A stretch of DNA of 64,000 nucleotides from Paenibacillus taichungensis (GTDB lineage: Bacteria > Bacillota > Bacilli > Paenibacillales > Paenibacillaceae). Within the stretch, counting starts at the first letter, position 1, and the number at the start of each line of letters is the position of its first letter. Location: the NCBI RefSeq assembly GCF_013359905.1, contig NZ_JABMCC010000115.1:186001-250000 (forward strand), given 5' to 3'. A program made the translations under genes and the position numbers. Below, one piece after another: positions 44,856 to 54,313 of the stretch. The notes under the pieces were generated by a model. It was not told where the DNA came from, made no database searches, and worked only from the letters and a program-made list of their open reading frames with translations.

Positions 44856-45611
44856 ATGTCTGAACAAAATGGAAAAGTAATCATTATCACCGGCGGAGCG
44901 AGTGGTATTGGTAAAGAAACAGCGCTTCAGCTTTCGGATCTGGGTGCAACGATTGTCATAGCAGACTATAACGAAGAGGGTGCGAGAAAGCTTGCATCGG
45001 AGATTGAAGCAGGTGGCGGCACAGCCGGGGCATACAAAGTGGACGTTTCCAAAGGAGACGAGATCAAAGCTCTGATCGATTGGACCGTAGAGAAATACGG
45101 AACATTGAGCGGTATTTTCAACAACGCGGGCATTGGACTCGTGAAGCCATTTCTGGAGATGGACCCGGAATCCTATCACAGAGTAATCGATGTTGACCAA
45201 CACAGTGTGTATTACGGCATGTATTATGGCGCCAAAAAAATGGTTGAACTGAATGTACAGGGTACCATTGTTAATACAGCTTCGATCTATGGCAGTATTG
45301 CTGCGGTGGGAAGCTTTAACTACAATGCAGCCAAGGCAGCTGTCGTAATGATGTCCAAATCCGGTGCCTTGGAACTTGCTGAACATGGCATTCGTGTGGT
45401 TGGTGTAGCGCCAGGCTTCATTGATACACCGATTCTGGGTGATGACAAAGCGATGAAGGATGCACTTGCCACGCAACATATGCGGGGAGAGCTCATTCAA
45501 CCGGAGAAAGTTGCGAGTGTGGTTACCTTCTTGTTCAGTGATGCTGCAAGTGCAGTGAATGGTTCAACCATTGCAGTCGATGATGGATTCCTCAGCTTCA
45601 AAACAAAATAA
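44856..45611 (+). CDS. Short-chain dehydrogenase/reductase
   Basis: 251 residues. Cofactor motif GGASGIG, NNAG, catalytic Ser in NTASIYG, and Tyr-x3-Lys in YNAAK; the C terminus ends in the usual DDGFLSF region. Start at 44856 is supported by AAAGGAG 7 bases upstream. Third gene of the UvrA2/MFS operon; a substrate related to the same drug or stress is a guess. Confidence 0.88.
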   Translation: MSEQNGKVIIITGGASGIGKETALQLSDLGATIVIADYNEEGARKLASEIEAGGGTAGAYKVDVSKGDEIKALIDWTVEKYGTLSGIFNNAGIGLVKPFLEMDPESYHRVIDVDQHSVYYGMYYGAKKMVELNVQGTIVNTASIYGSIAAVGSFNYNAAKAAVVMMSKSGALELAEHGIRVVGVAPGFIDTPILGDDKAMKDALATQHMRGELIQPEKVASVVTFLFSDAASAVNGSTIAVDDGFLSFKTK

Positions 45612-45651
45612 GATTTGGACAGTAAGGTAGTGCAGTCCGTTTCTGAAAAAT

Positions 45652-45696
45652 AAAAAAAAGGTGCAGAACGAATAAATCGTTCTGCACCTTTTTTTT
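45652..45696. terminator. Bidirectional terminator
   Basis: AAAAAAAAGGTGCAGAACGA and its complement form a 20-base stem with A and T tracts on both sides. Confidence 0.88.
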
Positions 45697-45795
45697 GCAA
45701 TCCATATAAGAAGAGTATTTATTATGAAAATAATTCTATATAGTCATCCCGGTAGTTCAGAGATCATGATACAATAAGCAGGCATGCGTCTTTTA

Positions 45796-45966
45796 TCATT
45801 TTGTGGTGTCATAGACAATACGCACACCGAGAGAGCCATAGCTCTCTTCTTTATAGTGACATTGGGAGCATGTTTTTGTAGCGCATAACGCATCACTGTG
45901 AACTTGTAATTTTTCGTTGCATAGTGGACATTTATTTTCAAAAAGAGTCTTCAACACGTTAAACAT
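45796..45966 (-). CDS. Small zinc-ribbon protein, 56 aa
   Basis: On the minus strand an ATG at 45966 opens a 56-codon frame ending in TGA at 45796. The product has two Cys pairs, CPLC at 13-16 and CSQC at 33-36, plus C28, which fits a zinc ribbon. The ribosome site (GAGTGA) is weak. It is shorter than most gene-calling cut-offs and lies in an otherwise empty gap between the SDR and TSUP genes. The overlapping 65-residue frame in another register has no such pattern. Function unknown. Confidence 0.6.
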   Translation of the reverse strand: MFNVLKTLFENKCPLCNEKLQVHSDALCATKTCSQCHYKEESYGSLGVRIVYDTTK

Positions 45967-46079
45967 GCTTAATCACTCATTTCGGATTAATTTACTTGGT
46001 TTTTATTATAGCCGATTATTTTAACTGCGTATACTGTTTTTTGCATCTTTTTTACACCGCAAGAAAGGAAGAAAAACCG

Positions 46080-46877
46080 ATGGATACTCTGCTTTTTGTC
46101 ATCATGTTTATACTGGGTCTGATCGGTTCCTTCTTCTCGGGTTTGTTGGGTATAGGTGGAGCCATAATTAATTACCCGCTGTTGTTGTATATACCTTCTC
46201 TCATGGGGCTGGAACCATTCTCGGCACATGAGGTGTCGTCGATCAGCATGTTTCAGGTGTTTTTTGCTTCACTCGCTGGTGTGATTGCCTACATTAGGAG
46301 AACAAGGAATGGGGACAAGAGTGAAGCTCTTATTCATAAAGGTCTGGTGGCTTATATGGGCTCCAGTATTCTTGTCGGCAGTCTGATTGGCGGCTTCATA
46401 TCTGGTCATTTGAATGGAGAAGTCATCAATCTGATCTATGGTATTCTGGCCATTATCGCGATTGTACTTATGCTGATTCCCGGTAAGGGAACAGAAGGCT
46501 CGGCTCGACAGCTGACATTTAACACATATGTTGCGGCAGGATCGGCTCTTGCCGTGGGAATCGTCTCGGGAATTGTTGGTGCGGGTGGTGCTTTTATATT
46601 GATTCCGATCATGCTCACCGTGCTTAAGATCCCTACCCGGACGACCATTGCTTCTTCGCTTGCGATCGTGTTCATCTCCGCCATTGGTGGGGTGGTGGGA
46701 AAGATTATGGGTGGAGACATTCCGCTGGAGCCCATCATATATACGGTTATCGGGAGTCTGCTTGGTGCTTCACTCGGTTCCAAAGTGAGTTCAATGATTA
46801 ATGTGAGACTGCTTCGGTATGGACTGATGGTTCTTATCGCCATTACAGCAGTGAAGGTATGGTCTTCGATTTTGTAA
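46080..46877 (+). CDS. TSUP family transporter (TauE/SafE)
   Basis: 265 residues with about eight helices. The repeated signatures GLIGSFFSGLLGIGGAIINYP and GIVSGIVGAGGAFILIPIM are the duplicated TauE/SafE motif. Family members export or import sulfite, sulfoacetate or other organic anions. AAGGAAG precedes the ATG at 46080; the upstream extension in the long frame is not supported. Confidence 0.88.
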   Translation: MDTLLFVIMFILGLIGSFFSGLLGIGGAIINYPLLLYIPSLMGLEPFSAHEVSSISMFQVFFASLAGVIAYIRRTRNGDKSEALIHKGLVAYMGSSILVGSLIGGFISGHLNGEVINLIYGILAIIAIVLMLIPGKGTEGSARQLTFNTYVAAGSALAVGIVSGIVGAGGAFILIPIMLTVLKIPTRTTIASSLAIVFISAIGGVVGKIMGGDIPLEPIIYTVIGSLLGASLGSKVSSMINVRLLRYGLMVLIAITAVKVWSSIL

Positions 46878-47066
46878 AACCACATAGGATTGCAGCGTCC
46901 ATGACGATTTCGTAACCAAACGGATGGAATGCCGTATAAAGGGTATGAACATGAGCTGGCGAATTTGTTGTTGCATGAATTCACATCAGTTTTCGTCCAT
47001 GGAGCACCCTCAAACTCCTTTCATGGATACATGTTTAACATTATGAGAAGTTGAGGTATCCATCCT

Positions 47067-49451
47067 ATGAATAACGTACTCACAGATCAGGCTGATGCAG
47101 GATATCGGCTGGCTGAGCAGAAGGCAGCTCAGTATTTTACTTCTCTTCAAGAACAACTGCTGAATAACACGTATACCACTGCACTTACACAAGATATTCA
47201 CTTGTGGCAAAAGAAACATATCCAACCGTTTTCCTGGTTATCTTTTTTATCACCAAGTCAAAGAAAACCGGATTCCCGGGATGCTCATAGATATATCCAT
47301 TGGCTTAATGTTACAGGCAAACTGGATGATTACCTGGATCGAAGTATTTCTTACATTTATATGCGAGATCTGGGCAAAGCACTGGATTCCTCGGATACCC
47401 AGGCACGCATTCAGCGTGTCGCTCAGGATACCAAAGCGTATTTTATACGTTCAAATACAACCCATCACAAGGGAAGTCCGGATTATATTAGTCTGGCCGC
47501 CTTGTATCGATGGGCTCAGAAGGAGAACGTGGAAAAAGCTGTTATCTGGATCATCAGCAAATTAAAAAATGTCGCTTCCAATATCCCCAAAGAACTGGAT
47601 GCAGAACAGGCGCAGCGCAAACTGCTCAAGATCATTCTTGGCGTTGTTCTGCATGTGAACGATGATATGAATGATGAGACTCCCCAGGCAGAACGTTCCG
47701 AGAGGCTGGATGCTGCGATTCGGCTTGGTTATTCATACGGACTGACCTATCCATTTATTGATGACCTGCTGGATTCGCAGGCGTTGACTGCGCAAGAGAA
47801 GGAACAGTATTCTCTCTTGATCCGGAATGCGCTTCTCACTGGGATCGTGCCGGATATCGGCGAATGGAAGGGAGCGAATCTTCAAGTCATTCAATATGTT
47901 CATGGTGAGCTGCGTGATGCGTTTGAGTATATCAAGGACTACCAGCGCCCTGAGATGCAGCGCACGTTCTTCGAGCAATCCTATGTATTCTTTCAGTCTC
48001 AGGAAATAGATCGGGCCAAGAAACTGTCCAACGCGAATTATTCCAATGAAGAACTTTATATTCCGATTATTATTAAATCCTCATCCTCCAGACTCATTGT
48101 TCGCTCTGTGCTCAGTGCATCTGCGGATGAAGGTTTTGATCTGCGGACATTCTACTATGGCATATATAATCAGCTCGCGGACGATTTCGCTGATATGTTT
48201 GACGATATGGAGGAAGGGGCAGTGACCCCGTATACCTACTATCTGAAGTATCGTGACCTGCGGCCTGATCTGATCAATCCGTATGAGCTATACTGGGCGG
48301 TTATCTCTTATCTGATTCATGAGGTGTACCATTCGGATGAGAAGACCCGGGAGGTCATATTGGATCGGGCTATTAATGGTTTAAAGCGTTGTAGAGAACG
48401 TTTGGGTCAAGAACAATACTATGAAGTGATGAACATCTTTGCCTCCGGACAACCGGAATTCAATCGCCTCATTCAGCAAATGGTGCGAAAAGCCGATGAT
48501 GTGGATTTCTTGGATAAATTGCTGCGGGATCAAGTTATCCTCCAATTGCAGAATGACAAGCGTGAAAAACAGGATTTTCTGGATACGATTCGGACGGTTC
48601 GTGAACAGATCAATATTGAATTACAGATATCCAAACCGGGTGGACTTCCGGAGATGAAAGGCACGCTTATTGATGCAGCGAATTACAGTTTGCAAGGAGA
48701 TGGAAAACGGCTAAGGCCGATCCTAACTTGGGTGATGGGTGTACGTGAATATGGACTACATGAATCGTCTATCATTCCTCTCCTGAGATCACTGGAATAC
48801 ATGCATACGGCTTCACTGATCTTTGATGATCTGCCGACCCAGGATAATGCTTCGACCCGCCGAGGCCGTTCGACCTTACATCAGGTGCATAACAGCGCAA
48901 CAGCGGAGTTGACAGGATTATTTCTCATCCAAAAGGCCATTGGCGAGCAATCTTCCCTTAATCAGTTTGATGCCGCAACCGTGCTTACCCTGATTCAATA
49001 TTCCGCTGAAAAAGCAGAGGATATGTGTATGGGGCAGGCGATGGATCTGAATGCCAAAGGAAAAACGCTCACTTTGGAACAATTGAACATGATCTGTTTC
49101 TACAAAACGGGTATTGCTTTCGAGGCTGCACTTGTGATGCCAGCTATTCTGGCACAAGTGAAGGAAGTGGAGATTGCCTCCTTAAAGAAGTTTGCGTATC
49201 ATGCAGGTATCGCCTTTCAAATTAAGGATGACCTGCTGGATCTGGAAGGGGATTATCAGGTACTCGGTAAGCCGGCAGGACAGGATGCGCGGAACAACAG
49301 TTCAACCTTTGTATCCATTCTGGGCGAGGATGGCGCGAAGAAAGAGATGTGGGAGCACTATTGTCTGGCTACCGATGCGCTCAACGAAATGCCAAAGCCG
49401 ATTTCTTTTCTGAGACATTTGTTGGATTACATCATTGGACGGGAGCGTTAA
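47067..49451 (+). CDS. Two-part class I isoprenoid synthase: N-terminal helical domain plus polyprenyl synthetase
   Basis: 794 residues. The C-terminal third (about 510-790) is a complete trans-polyprenyl diphosphate synthase: GDGKRLRP, first Asp-rich motif DDLPTQD, STRRGRST, YKTG and second motif KDDLLDLEGD. The first 500 residues are all-helical and carry several Asp-rich stretches: NDDMNDE (about 199), FIDDLLDS (about 232) and ADDFADMFDDMEEG (about 378), resembling class I terpene synthase or prenyltransferase motifs. The product may be a prenyl diphosphate used by the N-terminal part. Standing alone, with a terminator downstream. Confidence 0.82.
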   Translation: MNNVLTDQADAGYRLAEQKAAQYFTSLQEQLLNNTYTTALTQDIHLWQKKHIQPFSWLSFLSPSQRKPDSRDAHRYIHWLNVTGKLDDYLDRSISYIYMRDLGKALDSSDTQARIQRVAQDTKAYFIRSNTTHHKGSPDYISLAALYRWAQKENVEKAVIWIISKLKNVASNIPKELDAEQAQRKLLKIILGVVLHVNDDMNDETPQAERSERLDAAIRLGYSYGLTYPFIDDLLDSQALTAQEKEQYSLLIRNALLTGIVPDIGEWKGANLQVIQYVHGELRDAFEYIKDYQRPEMQRTFFEQSYVFFQSQEIDRAKKLSNANYSNEELYIPIIIKSSSSRLIVRSVLSASADEGFDLRTFYYGIYNQLADDFADMFDDMEEGAVTPYTYYLKYRDLRPDLINPYELYWAVISYLIHEVYHSDEKTREVILDRAINGLKRCRERLGQEQYYEVMNIFASGQPEFNRLIQQMVRKADDVDFLDKLLRDQVILQLQNDKREKQDFLDTIRTVREQINIELQISKPGGLPEMKGTLIDAANYSLQGDGKRLRPILTWVMGVREYGLHESSIIPLLRSLEYMHTASLIFDDLPTQDNASTRRGRSTLHQVHNSATAELTGLFLIQKAIGEQSSLNQFDAATVLTLIQYSAEKAEDMCMGQAMDLNAKGKTLTLEQLNMICFYKTGIAFEAALVMPAILAQVKEVEIASLKKFAYHAGIAFQIKDDLLDLEGDYQVLGKPAGQDARNNSSTFVSILGEDGAKKEMWEHYCLATDALNEMPKPISFLRHLLDYIIGRER

Positions 49452-49514
49452 AATCTTCCCTGACTAATCCCATTCCCATGTTCAGCATGGTTAAATATGA
49501 AATAATACAAAGTT

Positions 49515-49551
49515 GCCTGGATTCGAATACAAATAGAATCCAGGCCTTGTT
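49515..49551 (+). terminator. Terminator of the isoprenoid synthase gene
   Basis: GCCTGGATTC pairs with GAATCCAGGC and is followed by CTTGTTTT. Confidence 0.75.
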
Positions 49552-49653
49552 TTGCTTTATTGACACAAACTTTTAGGAAATGATATGTTTCAACAATTGA
49601 AAAATCGGGTATTAAGCAAATATTGTGTTTATACACCAAAAGGAGAGCTTAAG

Positions 49654-52293
49654 ATGCAGGTTCAAAAGGTCGATCATCACGAATTGTTTGAGCAGATTTA
49701 TAATCAAGCACCTATTGGGATTGCACTTGTTGCTCCAACAGGACAGTGGATGAAAGTGAATCCTGCTTTTTGCAGTATGCTGGGTTATACAGCTCAAGAA
49801 TTAATCCATCTTCATTACCAGGAGATCACCCATCACGATGATTTTGCACAGGATCTGAAGTACGAAAGCGCACTGTGTGAAGGTAAATCGCAAGAGTACA
49901 GGTACGAAAAGCGTTATATTCAGAAAAATGGAGATATTTTATGGATATCAATGCATGTATCATTGGCTCGGAACGAGGTCAGCGGTGAACCGTTGTATTT
50001 TATCTGCCACGTTGTAGATATTACGGAACATAAAACAACCGAACTAAAGCTGCTTCAAACGGAAGAAATGTTCAAACTTATTTCCGATAATGCACAGGAA
50101 ATCATCTATATTGCAACTTTTGACGGTATTTGCCGCTATTGTTCTCCTTCCATTTATAATCTGCTTGGTTATACGCCAGAAGAAGTGGTGGGCAATAACA
50201 ATACCGCTATTTTTCACCCGCAGGACCTGGAACGTGTCTCCCAGATCGATTTGAGCACAGGTCATATGTTGAATATGCAGGTTCATCATAAAGATGGACA
50301 TCGTCTTTGGTTTGAAACCACCTATAAGGTTATCGGGGAGCCTGGGCAAGAACAACAAATCCTTGCCATTGGTCGAGATATATCGGAGAGAAAGAAACAT
50401 GAGGAAATTAGTGCAGAAGCTGAACGAATAGCCATGATCGGCAGTTGGGAGTGGAACATGCTGAGTGGCCATGTTTCCTTGTCTGATCAGATATTCGAGA
50501 TTTTTGGCTTAGATCAAAACAAGCTGTATAAGGCCAGCGATATCTATTCATTCATGGAGCCGACAGAGGGGCAGCGATTGAAGGCATGTATTGAATGGGT
50601 GAAAACGGGTCAACCGCTTGATTTTGAATATCGACATCTGGGCTCTGATGGTAAAGAAAAGTACCTTCATCTGCGAGGATTAATTACCTTTGATGAAGAT
50701 CAACAACCGATACAGTTAAACGGAACTTTGCAGGATATTACAGAGCGTAAACTCGTCGAATTCAAACTTCAGGAATCGGTGGAACGATATACTTCACTCA
50801 AAAAATATAATCATGATGCCATCATTTCTTTTGATATGGACGGTAATATCATAAATGCCAACCCGGTAGCTATGAAAATGACCGGATGCCCGGTTGTGGA
50901 AATGATCGGAACCAGTATATGCAGGTTTATCGGACCATATCATCTTGGACTTATTCTTAATAGCCAGTATGAGATGGCTGAAAAAGAAATCAATGCCATT
51001 CAGCACGTAAATGGTTCTGAGACAGAAGTTTTGGCAACGCTTGCGCCTATCATTATTAATGAGAAAAACGTAGGGTTCTACCTGATTGCCAAGGATATTA
51101 CGGAACAGAAAAAGCTTCTTGTAGCCAAAGAGACTGCCGAACGAATGAATAAAGCCAAAAGTGAGTTTTTGGCAATGATGAGTCATGAGATCCGTACACC
51201 CATGAACGGCGTAATTGGGATGACGGATTTGCTTCTGGATACGCCTGGACTTAGTGGAGAACAAAAGGAATATATTGAGATTATTCAAAAGAGCGGGGAT
51301 TCACTGCTTGCGATTATCAATGATATTCTGGACTTTTCCAAAATAGAGTCGGGTAAAACCGATCTGGTGGATGAGCCGTTTGATCTTAAGGAGATTGTGA
51401 CAGAGACGGTTAAGATCGTAACACCAATGATTCGGGAGAAACAGTTGGATCTTCGTTTAAGCCTGGATGACGCCATTCCTGTTCCCTTGTTTGGGGATGC
51501 TTACCGTCTAAAACAGGTCCTAACCAACATCATTGGTAATGCAGTAAAGTTCACCCCGGAAGGCAGTATTGAGATCGAGGTGAAGGTTATCGGACAAGAA
51601 TACAATGACGTTCAATTTCAGTTTAAGGTGAAGGATACAGGGATAGGAATTCCAGTGGAGAAAAGAAAGCATTTATTCGAAGCCTTCTACCAATTGGAGA
51701 ATTTCATGACGCGTAAGCCTCAAGGTACTGGACTTGGACTGGCTATCAGTAAGAAGCTTGTAGAACTTATGCAGGGTGATATCTGGATTGAGGATTCGGA
51801 CGATCCGGGGACCACATTTATGTTTACAGCATCGTTTAAAGCCAGCAACATGGAGGAATTCAACAGATATGATCTACAACAGAAAAAAAATAAAACTGAT
51901 CAACTTCGAATTCTAATTGCCGAGGACAATGCGGTGAACCAACTTGTTCTACGCCGGATGATTGAGAAGAAAGGACATCTTGTCGATTATGTAGTGGATG
52001 GAATAGAGGCAGTGGAAGCTGTCAAACGAAGTGCGTACGATATTGTGTTCATGGATGTGCACATGCCTAGGCTGAACGGATTCGAAGCGACCAAAGCGAT
52101 TAAGGAATTAATGCGGCCAGAGGCATGCCCTTATATTGTTGCAGTTACTGCGAACGCAGTTAGAGGGGATATGGACAAATGTCTGAAGGCTGGAATGGAT
52201 GCGTATGTTAGCAAACCCATTAAAAGTGAATCTATTATGCAAGTGATGGAGGAGTTTTACAAAATAAAGAAATATCCCACTGCATACAATTGA
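49654..52293 (+). CDS. Cytoplasmic PAS hybrid sensor histidine kinase with receiver domain
   Basis: 879 residues without membrane helices. Four PAS/PAC units cover about 5-500, followed by HisKA with H511 (MSHEIRTPMNG), HATPase_c (DTGIGIPVEK and GTGLGLAIS), and a C-terminal receiver with D801 (FMDVHMPRLNG). ATG at 49654 has AAAGGAG 7 bases upstream; a longer reading from 49585 lacks one. No response regulator or HPt gene is adjacent, so the output partner is unknown. Confidence 0.9.
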   Translation: MQVQKVDHHELFEQIYNQAPIGIALVAPTGQWMKVNPAFCSMLGYTAQELIHLHYQEITHHDDFAQDLKYESALCEGKSQEYRYEKRYIQKNGDILWISMHVSLARNEVSGEPLYFICHVVDITEHKTTELKLLQTEEMFKLISDNAQEIIYIATFDGICRYCSPSIYNLLGYTPEEVVGNNNTAIFHPQDLERVSQIDLSTGHMLNMQVHHKDGHRLWFETTYKVIGEPGQEQQILAIGRDISERKKHEEISAEAERIAMIGSWEWNMLSGHVSLSDQIFEIFGLDQNKLYKASDIYSFMEPTEGQRLKACIEWVKTGQPLDFEYRHLGSDGKEKYLHLRGLITFDEDQQPIQLNGTLQDITERKLVEFKLQESVERYTSLKKYNHDAIISFDMDGNIINANPVAMKMTGCPVVEMIGTSICRFIGPYHLGLILNSQYEMAEKEINAIQHVNGSETEVLATLAPIIINEKNVGFYLIAKDITEQKKLLVAKETAERMNKAKSEFLAMMSHEIRTPMNGVIGMTDLLLDTPGLSGEQKEYIEIIQKSGDSLLAIINDILDFSKIESGKTDLVDEPFDLKEIVTETVKIVTPMIREKQLDLRLSLDDAIPVPLFGDAYRLKQVLTNIIGNAVKFTPEGSIEIEVKVIGQEYNDVQFQFKVKDTGIGIPVEKRKHLFEAFYQLENFMTRKPQGTGLGLAISKKLVELMQGDIWIEDSDDPGTTFMFTASFKASNMEEFNRYDLQQKKNKTDQLRILIAEDNAVNQLVLRRMIEKKGHLVDYVVDGIEAVEAVKRSAYDIVFMDVHMPRLNGFEATKAIKELMRPEACPYIVAVTANAVRGDMDKCLKAGMDAYVSKPIKSESIMQVMEEFYKIKKYPTAYN

Positions 52294-52332
52294 TTTCCAT
52301 ATTCCGTAGAAACGGATTTTTGAATGGCAATG

Positions 52333-52372
52333 GAGCCGCTCCCTTATCGATGATAAGGGAGCGGCTTTTTTT
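52333..52372. terminator. Bidirectional terminator
   Basis: GAGCCGCTCCCTTATC and its complement form a long stem followed by T residues, between convergent genes. Confidence 0.85.
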
Positions 52373-52398
52373 GCATGTTCATATCTCAGAATGCTAAA

Positions 52399-54165
52399 CT
52401 ACTGATTTTTGATCCATAGTTTGGAGATATCCATGAACCCAAACTCAGCGGTATGAAGGCCAAAGAGACTTTGATTAAGTAATGCTTTTTTATTCATATG
52501 GCAGCCGTACAATATCCAGCAGTTATCGCGAAGCAAATCCTCTGCTTCATTGAGCAGCGACGACCTTTGCTCTTCATTTTGCTGAAGGAAATTCTCCATT
52601 TTTTGATAAAATACGGACTGTAAATCGGGTGATAAACAAATATGAAAATAGTTACGTTTGTTGATGAAGTAATTAATCATGCCAAATTGCCAGTCATCTT
52701 CCAAAACTTCTTCTGCAATAATTAGGTCGGCTTCGCTTGTTTCTCTCACATTGGGAAATTCAACGAAGGGTTGCAACTCAATACATAAACCGATGCTGGC
52801 TCCGCGCTGTTTAAGCCATTCTGCTTCTTTTTGGTCTTTAGCTACAGTATACGCAAGTATGATTTTTTCTCCCCGGTATCCGCTGCTGTACAGGAGCTCA
52901 CGTGCATCCTCAAGTGAAGACTCGCGCCAGGCATGCTCTGCGCTTTTCCAGGGAAGAAAGCTGTTTGCCGGTGTAATTCGATTGCTGCCAAGTTCCCTCA
53001 CCAAAGCGACTGGATCGAAAACAATGCGCATGGCTTGCCGAAATTCCAGTTGATGGTGAATACCGGCTTTACGAAAATTAATCAGCATATATCGGCATCC
53101 TGTTGCTGGATAATCAACACTGTTGCTCCCCGTATCGTCTGTAGCCAATTTAAGTCGGTCTGTTCCTGGTAACTCATAATGACGTTCATAAGGACCCAGA
53201 TTGGGCACAAACCAGATATCTACTCGATCCAGATGAGGACGGATTCCATAATAGGCATCGAATGCGCTAATGATCAACACCGTTTCATTTATTTCATTGA
53301 TCCGAAAAGGTCCGGTACCGATTAATTGTTGGGTTACATCGACATCATAGGGGAGAATCGTCATTGAGACACAACTAAGCAGGTTCAGGAAAAAACGATT
53401 AGGCCGACTTAGATAAAAACGAATGCAGTAATCCCCGACAACTTCGGTACGCTCAATATCCCGGTATAGCCAAATGAATGGACTGTCTACAGTGCGCAAG
53501 CGCTCTAATGTAGCTTGGACATCTTGGGATGTCATTACCCGACCATGGTGGAATCGCACACCTTTGCGCAGATAGAAAACCCAAACTCTGTGATCCTCGT
53601 TGTACTCCCACATATGCGCCAGATCCGGCAGGAAAGTTCCTGTTTTGGCGTCATAGGTGATTAGCGTGCTGCATACCTGCCCAAGCAGATAGGTTTCAAA
53701 AGCAGTATACACAAAAGCAGGGTCCAGCTCTGCCAATCTTCGTGACCTTACCATGCGAAGCACGTCCTGACCGGAAGAGCTCTCGGCATGACTGTGGAAT
53801 CCCATCTGTTTATTTAACGAATTCAGCAGCCGCTCCCGGAGAGCATCATTCTTCTCTGTGCTGCCAATCAACTCGATCGCTTCCTTCATTTTGCCTCTGC
53901 CCATGAGCTCCAAAAAGCTCTCTTCGAGCGCCTCATTCACACTGCGCAGCAATGTCATCTCAGAATGATGACCCCGGCCACGCCCGGGCTGCCAGTGAAT
54001 AAAGCTTTGTTCTTCCAGCTTGCGCAGAATAAACTTCACGTTTCGTGGGGTGCAGCATAGGGCAGCCGAAAGGCTTTCGATCGTTACCGGAACCGCTTCA
54101 TGAAATTGAAGAGAAAGTTCTTTTGCTGTGGCGAGACGCAGATAGTGGGTTGTTGCTGTATCCAT
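52399..54165 (-). CDS. SgrR-type regulator with solute-binding domain
   Basis: 588 residues. The N-terminal winged-helix SgrR domain (about 1-115, with ESLSAALCCTPRNVKFILRKLEEQ) is fused to an SBP_bac_5 peptide/sugar-binding fold (about 160-585). The ATG at 54165 has AAGGAG upstream; the longer frame to 54291 does not. E. coli SgrR responds to sugar-phosphate stress and controls the sugar exporter SetA. Here the gene is divergent from an MFS exporter, an analogous arrangement. Confidence 0.88.
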   Translation of the reverse strand: MDTATTHYLRLATAKELSLQFHEAVPVTIESLSAALCCTPRNVKFILRKLEEQSFIHWQPGRGRGHHSEMTLLRSVNEALEESFLELMGRGKMKEAIELIGSTEKNDALRERLLNSLNKQMGFHSHAESSSGQDVLRMVRSRRLAELDPAFVYTAFETYLLGQVCSTLITYDAKTGTFLPDLAHMWEYNEDHRVWVFYLRKGVRFHHGRVMTSQDVQATLERLRTVDSPFIWLYRDIERTEVVGDYCIRFYLSRPNRFFLNLLSCVSMTILPYDVDVTQQLIGTGPFRINEINETVLIISAFDAYYGIRPHLDRVDIWFVPNLGPYERHYELPGTDRLKLATDDTGSNSVDYPATGCRYMLINFRKAGIHHQLEFRQAMRIVFDPVALVRELGSNRITPANSFLPWKSAEHAWRESSLEDARELLYSSGYRGEKIILAYTVAKDQKEAEWLKQRGASIGLCIELQPFVEFPNVRETSEADLIIAEEVLEDDWQFGMINYFINKRNYFHICLSPDLQSVFYQKMENFLQQNEEQRSSLLNEAEDLLRDNCWILYGCHMNKKALLNQSLFGLHTAEFGFMDISKLWIKNQ

Positions 54166-54313
54166 ATGAATGTGCTCCTTCATAAAAGGTGAAATGTGCG
54201 CATGTTTTCTTACACTTTTATTTCCCCCTTTGATCCATACAATTATACATAAAGGGATAGGGCAAAGGTAGCCCATCTGAGACAAAAACATCTAGAACAG
54301 GAGAACCATACGC

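Noticed and set aside
45744..45941. 65-codon minus-strand frame overlapping the zinc-ribbon gene
   Set aside because: It is another register of the same DNA; the 56-codon frame has the ordered Cys pairs and is preferred.
47008..47063. Inverted repeats around the ribosome site of the isoprenoid synthase gene
   Set aside because: ATGGATAC/GTATCCAT can pair near the start, but there is no terminator or competing structure, so a regulatory role is not supported.
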